Shown here one piece after another: positions 46,467 to 57,805 of a stretch of 64,000 nt of DNA. Each line of letters begins with the position of its first letter. Within the stretch, counting starts at the first letter, position 1. The DNA is taken from the NCBI GenBank assembly GCA_034770075.1, contig CM068380.1:40165033-40229032 (forward strand). Reading direction: 5' to 3'. The notes beneath the pieces are model-generated. The model was given only the letters and a program-made list of their open reading frames with translations, was not told where the DNA came from and did not search any database. Source of the DNA: Aralia elata. Taxonomy: Eukaryota > Streptophyta > Magnoliopsida > Apiales > Araliaceae. The translations under genes and the position numbers were made by a program.

Positions 46467-48322
46467 CGACCGACCTGACCTGGTCCGGCTGACCCGACCC
46501 GGTCCTGACCCGGCACCGGCGCCATGCAGCAATGCCCAGTTTTACAACTTTCTGCAAAATCGCGATGCAGACCTCTTCCCACTCCAATCTCCATAACTCC
46601 TTTTATACACATTCAAATTGGTCCATTATGGACTCTATGGATTCCTAAGACATGGGGCTACAACATATCAAAAATGTAGAGCTACCCATAAACACGAACA
46701 CAACCAAATCTTAAGCCAAAGCATAACGTTAATACTCTGTTTTTGTGTTCTTCATATATTTTACACAAAACTTCACCAAATCTTTGTTTTTACACCTTTA
46801 CTCCATTCCAACTAGGTTAACCTCGTAGCCCATGGAAGTACAACCTCATATCAATAAACAAACTAAACAAACACAGAAATTAGCATTTACAGTCCTCTAA
46901 AAGTCCAAACAATCCAAGGTTCCATTTTTATCCGAAGTTCTTCCTCCATTAAGCAAAGGCACAAATTGTTCTTCGTTTTTGTTCCACTTTATTGTTATTA
47001 ATGGTTTACAAAGTCTCTTAGCAGAATTATTAAACCATCACAACCATCAACAACAACATAAAGTAATCACAAATCATCCACCAAACATAAGAGCTTAAGC
47101 AAAACGAGAAGGCTAGAAAAACTTAATGAAACCAAAAGAAAATCATTTAAGGTTGAAGGTTTACCTCTATAAATCCTTCCTAGGTGTTATAGAAGCTTTG
47201 CAAGGCTAGCTTGAGTCTCCTTCTTTGTTCTTAGTTTCACCCGAGCTTCTTCCTCCTTCTTCTTCCTTCACCCGCTCCTTCTTCTTCTTTCTTCTTCTTC
47301 ACTACTCTTCTTCTTCCTTGTTCTTCTTAGCTGTAGATTCTCTCTCTCTTTCTCTAAATTACTCTCTCTCTGTAGTTCTTTTTTTGCTAGGAAATGGAAA
47401 GTGAACTGAAGTTTGGAATGAACCAGGAAGAGTGGAACAGATGGAGTATAGTTTGGGAGTTCTTCTTCTCTTTCCTTTTCTCTACAATTTCATCTCTACT
47501 CTCTATAAGCTTGCTAGTAGCTGAACTTGAAATGGAAGAGAAGGAATAGGAGTGCATGGGATAATAGCTTCGGGAGGAGAAGGAATGAATTGGAAGAGTG
47601 AAAGTGGTGAACCCGAGCTCCTCTTGGAAATGGAATAGAGAAAAATGTTTCCAAAATTTGGAATTCCATGCATTGTGTACTGTGTTTTGCCACACTATGT
47701 GTGGCACTACATCCTCCCTTCTCCTGATTGGCTCTTGCAGAAACTTGGCCAAGTTTGATTGGTTGGAGGTTAAATGCCTCTACAATTAAATCGCATATAC
47801 TCAAAAATATACCCGAATACTCCCACTTTTGTACCAAAATTGGTCAACAACTCTACCCAAAATTAAAATAGGTACTCCCATAAAATATTGGGACGCATAA
47901 AAATAATAATTATGAGGTTTTTTCATTAATTTAGAACACCCATATTGTACATTTTGGATACCGAATAAAACACGATTAGGCTAAAAAATAAAAATTCGAC
48001 ACTTGAAAAAATTATCCCTTACCACATGCATATTAATAAAATTTATTCAAATAAAAAAAGACACAAGAATATTATGGCGTGAATAGTGACTCGAGAAACG
48101 TGCTCCCGTGAATAGTGATTTTGCGATTTTGTGATTTTTCGGAAAATCAATTTTTTCACTCTAATGACACCACAACATATAAAATTCAACACATACACAT
48201 ATTCTAGGTTGTAACACAACCTTTAAGCATATAACACAAGATAATGTAAATAAAAATAAAAATTCATTTTATTCAGACATAAACTCGGGTTATAAGAAAA
48301 TTCAAAATTCCCAATCGTTACA
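46467..48322 (-). mobile_element. solo LTR P, 5' segment
   Basis: The 5' part of LTR P (minus strand), ending on the right with TGTAACGATTGGG at 48322. It contains a GC-rich zone at 46467-46525 and pyrimidine-rich TTCTTCTTC stretches (47215-47330). Its right part carries GTGAATAGTGA motifs (48070-48120), also present in Q near 46230-46270. No gene. Confidence 0.85.
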
Positions 48323-48812
48323 TATATATATATATATATATATTAGAGTTCTTCTCGCAAAACTAGGTCAATCTATACTGAATTCCGCGTAATAAAGAGT
48401 CCAAAATCGAGTAAATTACAAAACAAGCCATTGTCCGAACCAGCGCTGTTGCGCTATCAACCAGCACAGCTGCGCTAGCTCCACAGCGCTGCTGCGCTAG
48501 TTAATGGCGTAGCTGCGCTACCATTTCTGTTAACTCTGATTCCTTCCCTTACTTATATATTAACTTAACTAATTTTGTGAACTCTTATTTAGCTATTTTA
48601 ACAATGCCCATACTTGATACAACCCATCACCAAATGCAGCATACCCATGCCTGAGATTCCATCATCAACCACATAGACTCTGTTCCACACTCGATTCCAG
48701 TTCCTGCATAAAAAACACTAAAATGCATCAAAAATAAACTAAAAAAACTTAAGAATTTGCAAAATAATCAAGCACATAATACCTAATTCGTAGGTATAAA
48801 ATCCACTCATCA
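48323..48812 (-). mobile_element. Athila-type solo LTR, 5' segment
   Basis: Carries the LTR start (TGATGAGTGG at 48812, with the TTTTATACCTACGAATTAGG block shared with the LTRs at 23473 and 49702) and the GC-box cluster 48441-48519, about 300 bases from the start. Confidence 0.85.
48441..48519. repeat. GC-box cluster in Athila solo LTR
   Basis: CAGCGCTGTTGCGCT, AGCACAGCTGCGCT, CAGCGCTGCTGCGCT and GGCGTAGCTGCGCT at 48441, 48463, 48484 and 48506: a near-regular 21-22 base spacing, two helical turns. Confidence 0.9.
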
Positions 48813-49701
48813 CGTACTAATATAATTAATGATAACAGTTTGATCTTTAACTCTTTCCCTGACAAATAAGTACTTAGCGTTGAGGTACAATCCAGTACCA
48901 CTTAAATTAGTACTACTAGAAAAATTAATAGTAGAATCATTATCATAAAAGACTTTCAATGGCTTTTAAATGGAATTCATAACCTTATGTCCTGAAATAA
49001 GATTCATCAACAATACGGCGTGACAAGTAGCATGATAACAAGCCACATACTTTGCCATCATCGTGGAAGTGATCGTTAACTCTTGCTTATGACTTCTCCA
49101 TGAAATAAGGCCTTTTGAAAATATAAAGATGTACCCTAATGTAGATTTCTTCTCGTCTTTACACTTAGCAAAATCAAAATCAGAATAATCAATAACTTCA
49201 AGGTTATCTATTTTCCTAAATGTAAACATAAAATCCTTAGTACCCTATAAGTAGTGCATAACCTTTTTGGCTTAAATCTTCCCCTGCCCTTGGCTAGGAC
49301 GCTCATTTGGCAAGCTTGCATGTTGAATTTGTTAAGAACTTTGTGAATATAAGCTCTTTAGGACTGTCCTAATATCCCGCGAGACTTATCTCGATGAATT
49401 TGATACTTATGACATAAGAGGCTTTACCGAGATCCTTCATATTAGAAAATTTTGATAAGGAAAAAGTTTAGCCTCATGCAACATGACTAAGTTATTACTT
49501 GCAAGTAGTATATCATCAATATCCAAACTATAATAACAAATTTACTCCCACTGATCTTCAAGTATATGCATTGATCCACATATTCTTTTTAAAATCAAAC
49601 TTACTCATCACCTCATGAAACTTAAGATACCATTGTCGAGAAGCCTATTTTAACCTATATATGGACTTTTTTAACCTGCATACCATATGTTCCTTGTCTT
49701 T
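48813..49701 (-). pseudogene. Ty1/copia RT and RNase H remnant (second minus-strand copia)
   Basis: On the minus strand from about 49700: HMVCRLKKSIYRLK and ASRQWYLKFHEVM (RT), then a degraded catalytic block reading DIDDILLAS near 49530, NMKDLGKASYV near 49450, a frameshifted linker, and RNase H from 49200: YSDFDFAKCKDEKKSTLGYIF, ISWRSHKQELTITSTMMAKYVACYHAT, a FYDNDST block near 48945 and KYLFVRERVKDQ at 48870. The Athila LTR insertion then splits it from its last residues at 40409. Multiple stops and frameshifts. The 5' side is cut at 49702 by another Athila LTR. Confidence 0.85.
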
Positions 49702-49884
49702 TGATGAGTAGATTTTATATCTACTAATTTGATATTCTTAAGTTAATTATTTTGTTTATTCTTAAGTGTTTAGTATTATTTTAGTATATTTTAGTAGATT
49801 TATGTGAATAATTGATTTCAGCCTATAAATTTGTAAATAATGTGAATTATTGCAAGTTTAGCCTTAATACAAAGCTACAGGTAA
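49702..49884 (+). mobile_element. Athila-type LTR, 5' end only
   Basis: Starts TGATGAGTAGATTTTATATC, the plus-strand counterpart of the LTR start at 48812. Only 183 bases are present before a Tekay-like LTR begins; the rest is presumably beyond the window. Confidence 0.7.
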
Positions 49885-52765
49885 TGTGACAACCCGTATT
49901 TCAATAATTATTAAATAAGAATTTAATAAATAAAATTCTTATTATGAGAAGTGTCGGATTCGAATAAATATATATATGTGTTAAATAATTTTATAATTGG
50001 TGCGTATTTTATTACGCTAATGGAATGGTAATATTCTAATTTAATTAAATAATTAAATTAGAGGACTAATGGTTTATTGAATAAAATAATTTATTAAATA
50101 AAATTATAATTTCGCTAAATGGAAATTATAATTTTATTAGTAAAGTTTAAATTAGATTTTTTAATAAGTTTAATTAAATTTTAGTGTGACAAATATATCA
50201 TATAGTAAGAAGATTATCAAAATAAATTAAAAAGGATGCTTTAGAGGGTTAGCCAAACATGGCCTTGTGACCCTTGGTATTTGTAACTGCTGAGACTCTT
50301 TGTTTGTATAACTGATGGCTAAGTAATAATATACGTAAAAGTTTTTAGTTCTTCAGTGTTCTTCTTGTTGGGAGAAAATTGAGAGAAAATGGAGGGTTTG
50401 TGGGAGAAGAAATTCTCTATGAGAATTGAGAAGAACCCTAGAGAATCAAAGAAGGAAGAAGAAAGAGGAATCAAGGAAGAATAGCCCACTTCATCATCTA
50501 TCTAGGTTAGGGAAGATCAAAGAGGTAAGAAATCATATTCTAAATCTCTATATGTTCATTTTTGTAGAATATAGGTTTTCTTAAAAAATGAATTTTGTAG
50601 TATGAATTGATGAGGGTTATGTATATGTGTTTCTTATATATATAATCTATTATATACCCTCTATTATGGATTTTTTAGTAATCAAATTTAGGATATGTTC
50701 TAAAAGATGAAGAATTAGACATTTTTGGGTTATAAGTATGTTTTGGCCTATTTTGAGGTTAAAATTGGTTGCGAATCCTTGTAGTAATCCGTGATCGGAT
50801 GGTTGATGGTTGTGGTGCTTTAAGAAACGAAAACATGGCAACTGAAATGAATCAAAACGATTAAAAAACAAATTCGTGGTATGTGATTTCACTAAATACG
50901 TTAAAAATGAAAAGTGGAGCATGAACTTTGGTTTTTAAGGCTCTAAATTGGATTATTTGATGTTTCTAAGATGTTAAAATAGTTTGTAAAATGTTTAGTT
51001 TGATGTTTATGAACTTTAGAACATCTGAGAATAGCTTATGTGGTGATTAGAATTGAGTTTGGTATGAAAAGTTATCTGAAGTTTGAGATTGCAGAATCAA
51101 GTTCTGGTGTCCAGCGCAGCTGCGCTAGACAATAGGCTATTTTGGGTGCTGCAGCGCAGTTGCGCGTATCCCTAGTATAAAACTGGCACAGCTGCACCAG
51201 TTGTAGAACAGGCCCAGTTTGAGCTGCTGCATGCTTGAACTGGGGTAATGTAATTTTAACCTATTTTAATGCTTGAAGTGAGTCTTAAAACATGAATCAA
51301 GGATTAATGGAAGTTTGTAATCATAGAGATGATATTGTAAGTTGTGAACTTGGAATTTAAGAAGGTTGTCGTTCAACGTTATAAGAAATGAAAACTTAAC
51401 ATATTCCAATGATTATAACGAAGTGTAAATCATGTAAAGGATGTAATAATAGATCGTAATCATAGCATTGATATAAAAAGTTATGAATGAAGGAAATTTT
51501 TTAACTCAATATTTATGGGAATTGTGGATATTGTTTAAATACTAAGACTTGTATTACTTAACTGATTGTTAGGTGATAATTATAGAGAAATGTAAAGGAA
51601 CGTAAGACGAATGAATATTTAATTTACGTTAATTATGACGATTTAACCAAATGTTAAGTGTCGACTAAAAGAGAAGTATAAAGAAATATGAGACGAAAGT
51701 TAACTTAAGTAATGTTAACAAACATTATACATCTAATGTGATGTAAAGACAAGGTTTAAGACTTAACTAAATGTTAAATGTCAATTAAAGTGGAACGTAA
51801 TGAGAAGGGAAAGAAAGCTTAACATAAATAAACCGAAAGGATAATGAGGAGCCCTAACGGGGTTTAATTCTAAGATAAACATTGTGTAGAGAATAAAATG
51901 AAGGATTATGAAATGTAGAGTAGAGTTACTTAAACGATTACCAAGCGTTGTCACATGACTAATAGTTGATGTGCATGATCATATGTTGTGTAGAAAGTCT
52001 ACAAGGACAAAAAGATGTAATTCGTAATCTACGAGCCAGGCAAGTCTTTTAGTTCTTACTTGCTATATGAACTTGATGATTGATTGATTGAAATCTGTAC
52101 TGCAAAGAGCATGTTAAATTACATATGTCGTAATTATGAACTGCAAAGTCAATCTATGACTATGTTGATTGAGTAAGGAACTCAATATTATTATTTGGTA
52201 TGTGAGATACAACATGTATGATAAATGAGAATTAGAATGTTTATGATTGTATAAGTTGAGCATGAAATTATGTGCTATGTGATGCATGAAAACTGCTTGA
52301 TTTGCTAAGCTGTCGAGCTCAATCTTGCAAAAATAACCTTTTTCCAGGTTAGGAATACAATGAGATGTTATCTGCCATTTGAATGGTAATGAACAGAAGA
52401 CGTACAAGAAAAATAAACTTGCTTTATTTGGGAATTGTTTGATCCATGCTAAAGTTTCATTAGAAGTAATTGGCAGTTGTTGATAATTATTTAATGACAA
52501 AATATAAATGTTGTACATGTATTGACATGTGTAATTTTACTTAGCAAGTTTGATAAAGTGAATTATAGAATATGTATGATTCTAAGTTATGTAAATGTAA
52601 AGGTTGTGATTCAGGGAATAAAAGTAGGAAGTTTGAAAGGATTTTGAATTGTTCCGCATTATTTATTAGTTATATCATCGAATATTGGTGTAACGCTAGT
52701 ATGTAAGTGTATTGCTAACGACCAAAGTTGAAAGTTGAATTGTTCGGATTTTGGGGGTTGTTACA
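49885..52765 (+). mobile_element. 5' LTR of Tekay-like element X
   Basis: 2881 bp, TGTGACAACCCG...TTTTGGGGGTTGTTACA, followed by a tRNA-Met PBS. It contains a GC-box cluster (51112-51199) and a CGAGCCAGGCAAGTC block near 52030 equivalent to CGAGGCAAGTTTC at 10379 in another Tekay-like LTR. No coding sequence. Confidence 0.85.
51112..51199. repeat. GC-box cluster in LTR X
   Basis: CAGCGCAGCTGCGCT at 51112-51126 (palindromic GCGCAGCTGCGC), CAGCGCAGTTGCGC at 51152-51165 and GGCACAGCTGCACCA at 51185-51199. Confidence 0.85.
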
Positions 52766-52766
52766 G

Positions 52767-52779
52767 TTGGTATCATAGC
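52767..52779 (+). other. primer-binding site of element X
   Basis: TTGGTATCATAGC one base after the LTR; one mismatch to the tRNA-Met-type site TTGGTATCAGAGC. Confidence 0.8.
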
Positions 52780-55121
52780 TGTAGGTTATAAACCTTAGGT
52801 AAGAGTACCTTAGGCTATAACCTTATTGAAGAAGGGTTAAGATAATAAAGAATAAACTCAGATAGAGTTTGAGCAATAAGAAATAAATTTAGGAAATATA
52901 TAGAGAAGAGATTAAGATATATATATGAGATGATTCAAAGACGAATCTTGAAGAGTTAATAAAGATGAGAATCAGGAGTTACCTGCCTCCAGTAATAAAG
53001 ATGGTCTTAATAAATAGACGATGTCTATAAAATGAAAATGATAGAAATAATAGGAATAAACTCAAATAGAGTTTAGTTGATGATAACTTTAGATAATTCA
53101 TATGAAACAAGTTATGATAAAATCATTAGGTTCAAAGAAGAACCTGAAGAGCTAAAAGATCAGGGAACACCTGAGTTGAATAATCATAAGACGGTGTGAT
53201 TAAGGAATCGTAAGGAGAGTTGATGGTAGAATAAGATCACGACGTGATCTGTTTAAGTTGTAAAATGACAGATGATCCGTAATGATTGAATAGTTATAAA
53301 TTGATGCTATAAAGAGATTGTACTATGAAATAGTACAAGGTAAACTCACGAGGAGTTATAAATTATAAAATACGGAAGTTTCGTATTGAGCAAAGAGTAA
53401 GTTAAGAACAAGATATAATTGGGTGGGATTTCAACTAAGGACTCATGCGGTAGCTGAGTTGTACAAACCTTTGTATGGGTGAGGGTTTTAGACTTACACT
53501 TAGTTTATCACATTGATAATCGTTCAAATATTGGTGTCACGCTATCGATATACATATGGTGAGAAGGTAATTCTTTTCTCATATTTATATTTGATAGTTA
53601 GATAATATTAAGATTAAGTGCGAGTTCTTAAAACTCATGCTTATGGTAAGTTCGTGACTCATAATCGTATGTATGTTCTTGAACCCCTAAGTGTATGGAC
53701 TGTCCCTGATTAGTTCTTGGACTACGTATTGCTAGGACAAGTTCTTAAACTCATATTATTATGGCAAGTTCCTGAACTCATAATGTATGGTAAGTTTGAT
53801 GAACTATATTAAGGTATAAGAGGGTTGTAGAACTAAGAATTTTTGGTATAGTGAGCATTGATGGTGCTGAAGATTGTTAGTGGTAAGCAATGGAGAAAAT
53901 TGGATATTCCAAATCTTCTATCTATACTAGATTTCAAAATTTATTGACATCGTGGTGATATTCGCACTATTGTGTTTTCGAAAGAAAAAAAATATTGGAT
54001 CAGATTGTTGAACCAATAAGATTTCAAAAGTCCTATTATTCATGTGTCTGTGCTAATTGTTTCGGCTAGACAAAAATGACTTGAAATTATCAAAATGTAT
54101 TTTATATATCATGTGCATCATTGAACACGATGTATAAATGATGAACGATAGAGTCATCAATGCAATTGAACCTGGTGTTGGATGTGATCATAGGATCGTC
54201 AGCCCACTATGGTATAATGTAGTATGACAAAGTCATAAAATGACGACATCCTCAACGTACTAATAAAACGGTACGACATCATGACGTCATAAAAGAATTT
54301 TTAATTTTTTTTCCCTAAAACTATGAAAAGATGTGCCAAATGAGTTGGCTAAGAAAATATTTCGATTGATGTCTGAATTATTGTTAAAAGTCTAAGATAG
54401 TTGATTCGGCTAGACGATTGTTGAAAGATATTTATGATATTCAAGCGTTCTTGGAATGATTATGCCAAACTAGATTGTACTGGTGCGGAATTTGTATTAA
54501 GTCTGAGGTAACCAACCCTGTAATGGGGGAAATGTTATCAGAAACTATAATTTCGAGCTACGCAATAACGATAATATGTATGTGTACAATACATAGTACG
54601 AAAGGTTGATCACCTGGAGTACGAGAATGGATGGTCCATAGTCTTTTGACTGTTAAAGGTTGCAGTTGAAATATCTATTAACCTAGGACAAGGTACAAGT
54701 CTTGACGACTCCTCAATATAATATTGAAAGTTCTTAAGTTATTCATATCGCTTTCCAATTATTGATCAATTGTGGAAGTTTCTTATTATTTTGAAAGGTG
54801 AATGTGGTGAATGTGGTAAGGAGGATATTCCTTAGAAAGAAGTAAGTCGTAGAATGCGACAAGTAGTGATAAGTAAATTGAGCAAGTAAGAAAAGAAATT
54901 CTGAAACGAGAAAGGGGGTGAAGTTATTAAGGAAAATGTGAACACTTAGAGATAAAAGTATGAAGAGTATAGTGATCTTAGAAAGATCCTTAGAGAAGAA
55001 ATTTGATCATGAAACCTAATAAATGAATAAAGATTAATATAGAGTTTATTTTAATATATCGAATGAACGAAGATTAGTAAGTTAAAATTTCGAGAACGAA
55101 ATTCTTAGAAGAAGGGGTGAA
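52780..55121 (+). other. degenerate internal region of element X
   Basis: No gag or pol is recognisable. The first 600 bases are leader-like, with GTAGGTTATAAACCTTAGG resembling the region after the second PBS-like site of element Y. From about 53500 to 54750 it looks like LTR-derived sequence: AATATTGGTGTCACGCTA at 53531 recalls 52681, AAGTTCTTAAACTCAT motifs recur at 53600-53790, and CACCTGGAGTACGAGAATGG near 54610 is LTR-like. It ends in a PPT (AGAAGAAGGGGTGAA, 55107-55121). Confidence 0.55.
55107..55121 (+). other. polypurine tract beside LTR Y
   Basis: AGAAGAAGGGGTGAA, in the phrase ACGAAATTCTTAGAAGAAGGGG typical of Tekay-like 3' ends, immediately before the TGTAATATACCG start of the next LTR. 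Confidence 0.75.
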
Positions 55122-56121
55122 TGTAATATACCGAGTGTTTATGAATTGAGCCTGTCGCGATGATCCTTAGAAAGAGGTAATGAATAGGTTAAAGACTATG
55201 TAATACTCAGAATAATATCGAGTTCAAATAAAGATTATGTAATATTCCAAACCCTAATAAGATTCGTAAATGTAAATTATGGGTTTATGAAATGAAATTT
55301 CGTGTTCTGACTTGATATTATGTGATTGTGTATTTTATTAAACAATTAGGTCAAATAAAAAATTTTCGCCAAGCAGCTGTGTCGTGCTTAATCGGACAAA
55401 ATGATTTGCCGTGCTTCCGGCGAATTCACCGAGAAGCGTCTCGGCAAATTATTTTTGTAAGCTGCTCTGTCGTGCTTGGAAATGACGAAGTGCTTTATCG
55501 TGCTTCGACATTAATATAATATTATATTAACTGATAAAATTGTAAAATAAGCTAATTAGGGTTAGAATGTTAAACGGAAATAGAAACCCTAATTTGAAAA
55601 CCCTAATTGGTAACAGTTATTCGAATTGTTCAAATAAAATCCTAATTATTGTACAATAATCTTAATTGATATAATTAAGATTTAAATAATAAATCATAAT
55701 ATTAATTATGAATTATTAAGATTAAACTAAACCCTAAACGGAAGATTAAAACCCTAATTGTGAAATTGAAAACCTTAAACCCTAATTAGAAACCCTAAAA
55801 CCCTAATTTGATTCAAGAACACTAAATTATGGAATTATAAATCTTAATTATGATATAATATCTTAATTAAGGTATTATTAAACCTAAATTAACACCCTAA
55901 TCATGATTAGCAAAAATCTAGGTTTAATTAGTAAGTAAATAAATCAAAAATCAAATTTTAAACCAATCAAAAGAATATAAGAACACAAAATCAGATATTT
56001 ATAAATATCTAGATCAAGTAGGTTAATAAAATCAGATTCTAAGCAGCACAAGTAACTAGGGTAGATATTTTGAGGGCAAAAAAATGGAAAAATAAAGCTT
56101 AAAAACCCTAATTCAAGTTGC

Positions 56122-56129
56122 TATAAATA
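56122..56129 (+). promoter_or_regulatory. LTR Y TATA box
   Basis: TATAAATA about 1.0 kb into the LTR, followed by a leader with AAACCTATACACTTATAATC; the likely U3/R promoter of element Y. Confidence 0.5.
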
Positions 56130-57805
56130 GAAAGGTTCTGATCATTAAGCTTACGAAATTTGTAAACCTATACACTTATAATCAAAGCCTAAACAAGCCT
56201 CTGCAAGCCAAAGATCAGAATCAAAGCCCAGAAAGCAAAGATTTGAAGAAAAAGGTGTAAACCCTAATTTTATGTTTGATCTTCAAGCCTGCAAAATTTT
56301 TGTGTTTTAGATGTTTAGGAATACTTGTTAATATGTTATTTAGTGATCTGGGCGGTTAAAACATGTTTACATAACATCTAGATATGAAAATCAAGCCAAA
56401 AACTCAAACTGTTCTTGGCAGTCAAGAACAGTCTGACAAGCCTTTTTGTCAGAGCTTTTGATCGGCTTAAAATGGTTGTTTGATGTGTTTTAAAGCATGA
56501 ATCTATAGTATGCCATGTTAACTTTAATATCCAATTGGTAGAAGTCCAAAATTATTTCACAGTAGGAAGATATAAGTGGTCAAAGTCCTTTGACCGCTCT
56601 GATTTTACACGTTTCTGGGTAACCCAGAAACTTATGAAGAACTCTCACAAGGTTTGTCAGAAGTTCATGCTACCCAGAAATGGCCTAGATGCAATGTTTT
56701 GTGTAGTTTATTGGTTTAGAGTTGTTGTATGCTATGTAAACTTTAATCTTGAACTATTAAAACACATAAACAAACAATCAATCGAACGGAATTAATGGTC
56801 AAAAGGCGTTGACCGTTATGACTGTATGAGTTTTCTAGGTAACCCAGAAAACTCAAGAACAGTTGAATGGCCTAGTTTGACCGGATCAAATCTCACACAT
56901 GTGATGTTGTTTAATCTCAAACAAAACATGTCGTCACTCTCTACCATGTCTAGTATAACCAGCAACAAGAATCAAATCCAAAACATTAACCAGTTGGAAT
57001 TAATTTGAGGTCAAATGTCACTGTTGGACATTGACCAAGTGTTCTTTATGAAGAACACCTTTAGCGACGAAATGCATGGTCAAAGCCCTTTAGCGACGAA
57101 TTTAAAATAAAAATAATTAAATAAATTATAAATAAATATTAAAAATTCATATTAATTAATAAAAATATATTAAAAATTCATTTTTAATTATATTTAATAA
57201 TTTCTAATATTCTAAAAATATTTTTATATAAATATTTAATTTAATTAAATATTAATTTATTTAATATATATATCAAATATATAAGTTTAAAATGATATTA
57301 ATTCTTAAATAATTATATTAATTATTTAAAAATAATATTAAAGTAAATAAAATTATTAGATGTAATAATTAAATAAAATATTAAATATTTAAATATTATT
57401 AGTAATATATTAAATATTTAAAAATATTATAAATGATAATTAAACTATTTAAATATTAAATTAAGTTTTGAAAATTATTATAAATGATAAATAAATCATT
57501 TAAATATTAACTAAAGTTTTAAAAAAATTATTATAAGTAATAATTAAATTATTTTAAATAATAAAATAAATTCTAAAAATATTATTAATGATAAAATAAA
57601 TCATTTAAATAATATTTTAATTATTTAAAAATATTCTAAATGATAAATTAAATCATTTAAAAATATTCCTAAACTTGTAAAATTATTTAAAAATACTTTC
57701 AAGCTTATAAAAATTATTTAAAAATAAAATTAAGCTTCTAAAAGTATTATAAATAATAGTTAAATTATTTAGACTAATAATTAAGCTTCCAAATGAAGTT
57801 TTATC

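Noticed and set aside
55322..57008. open frames of 60-86 codons in LTR Y
   Set aside because: They lie within an LTR, lack any domain and are not continued by splice-compatible exons.
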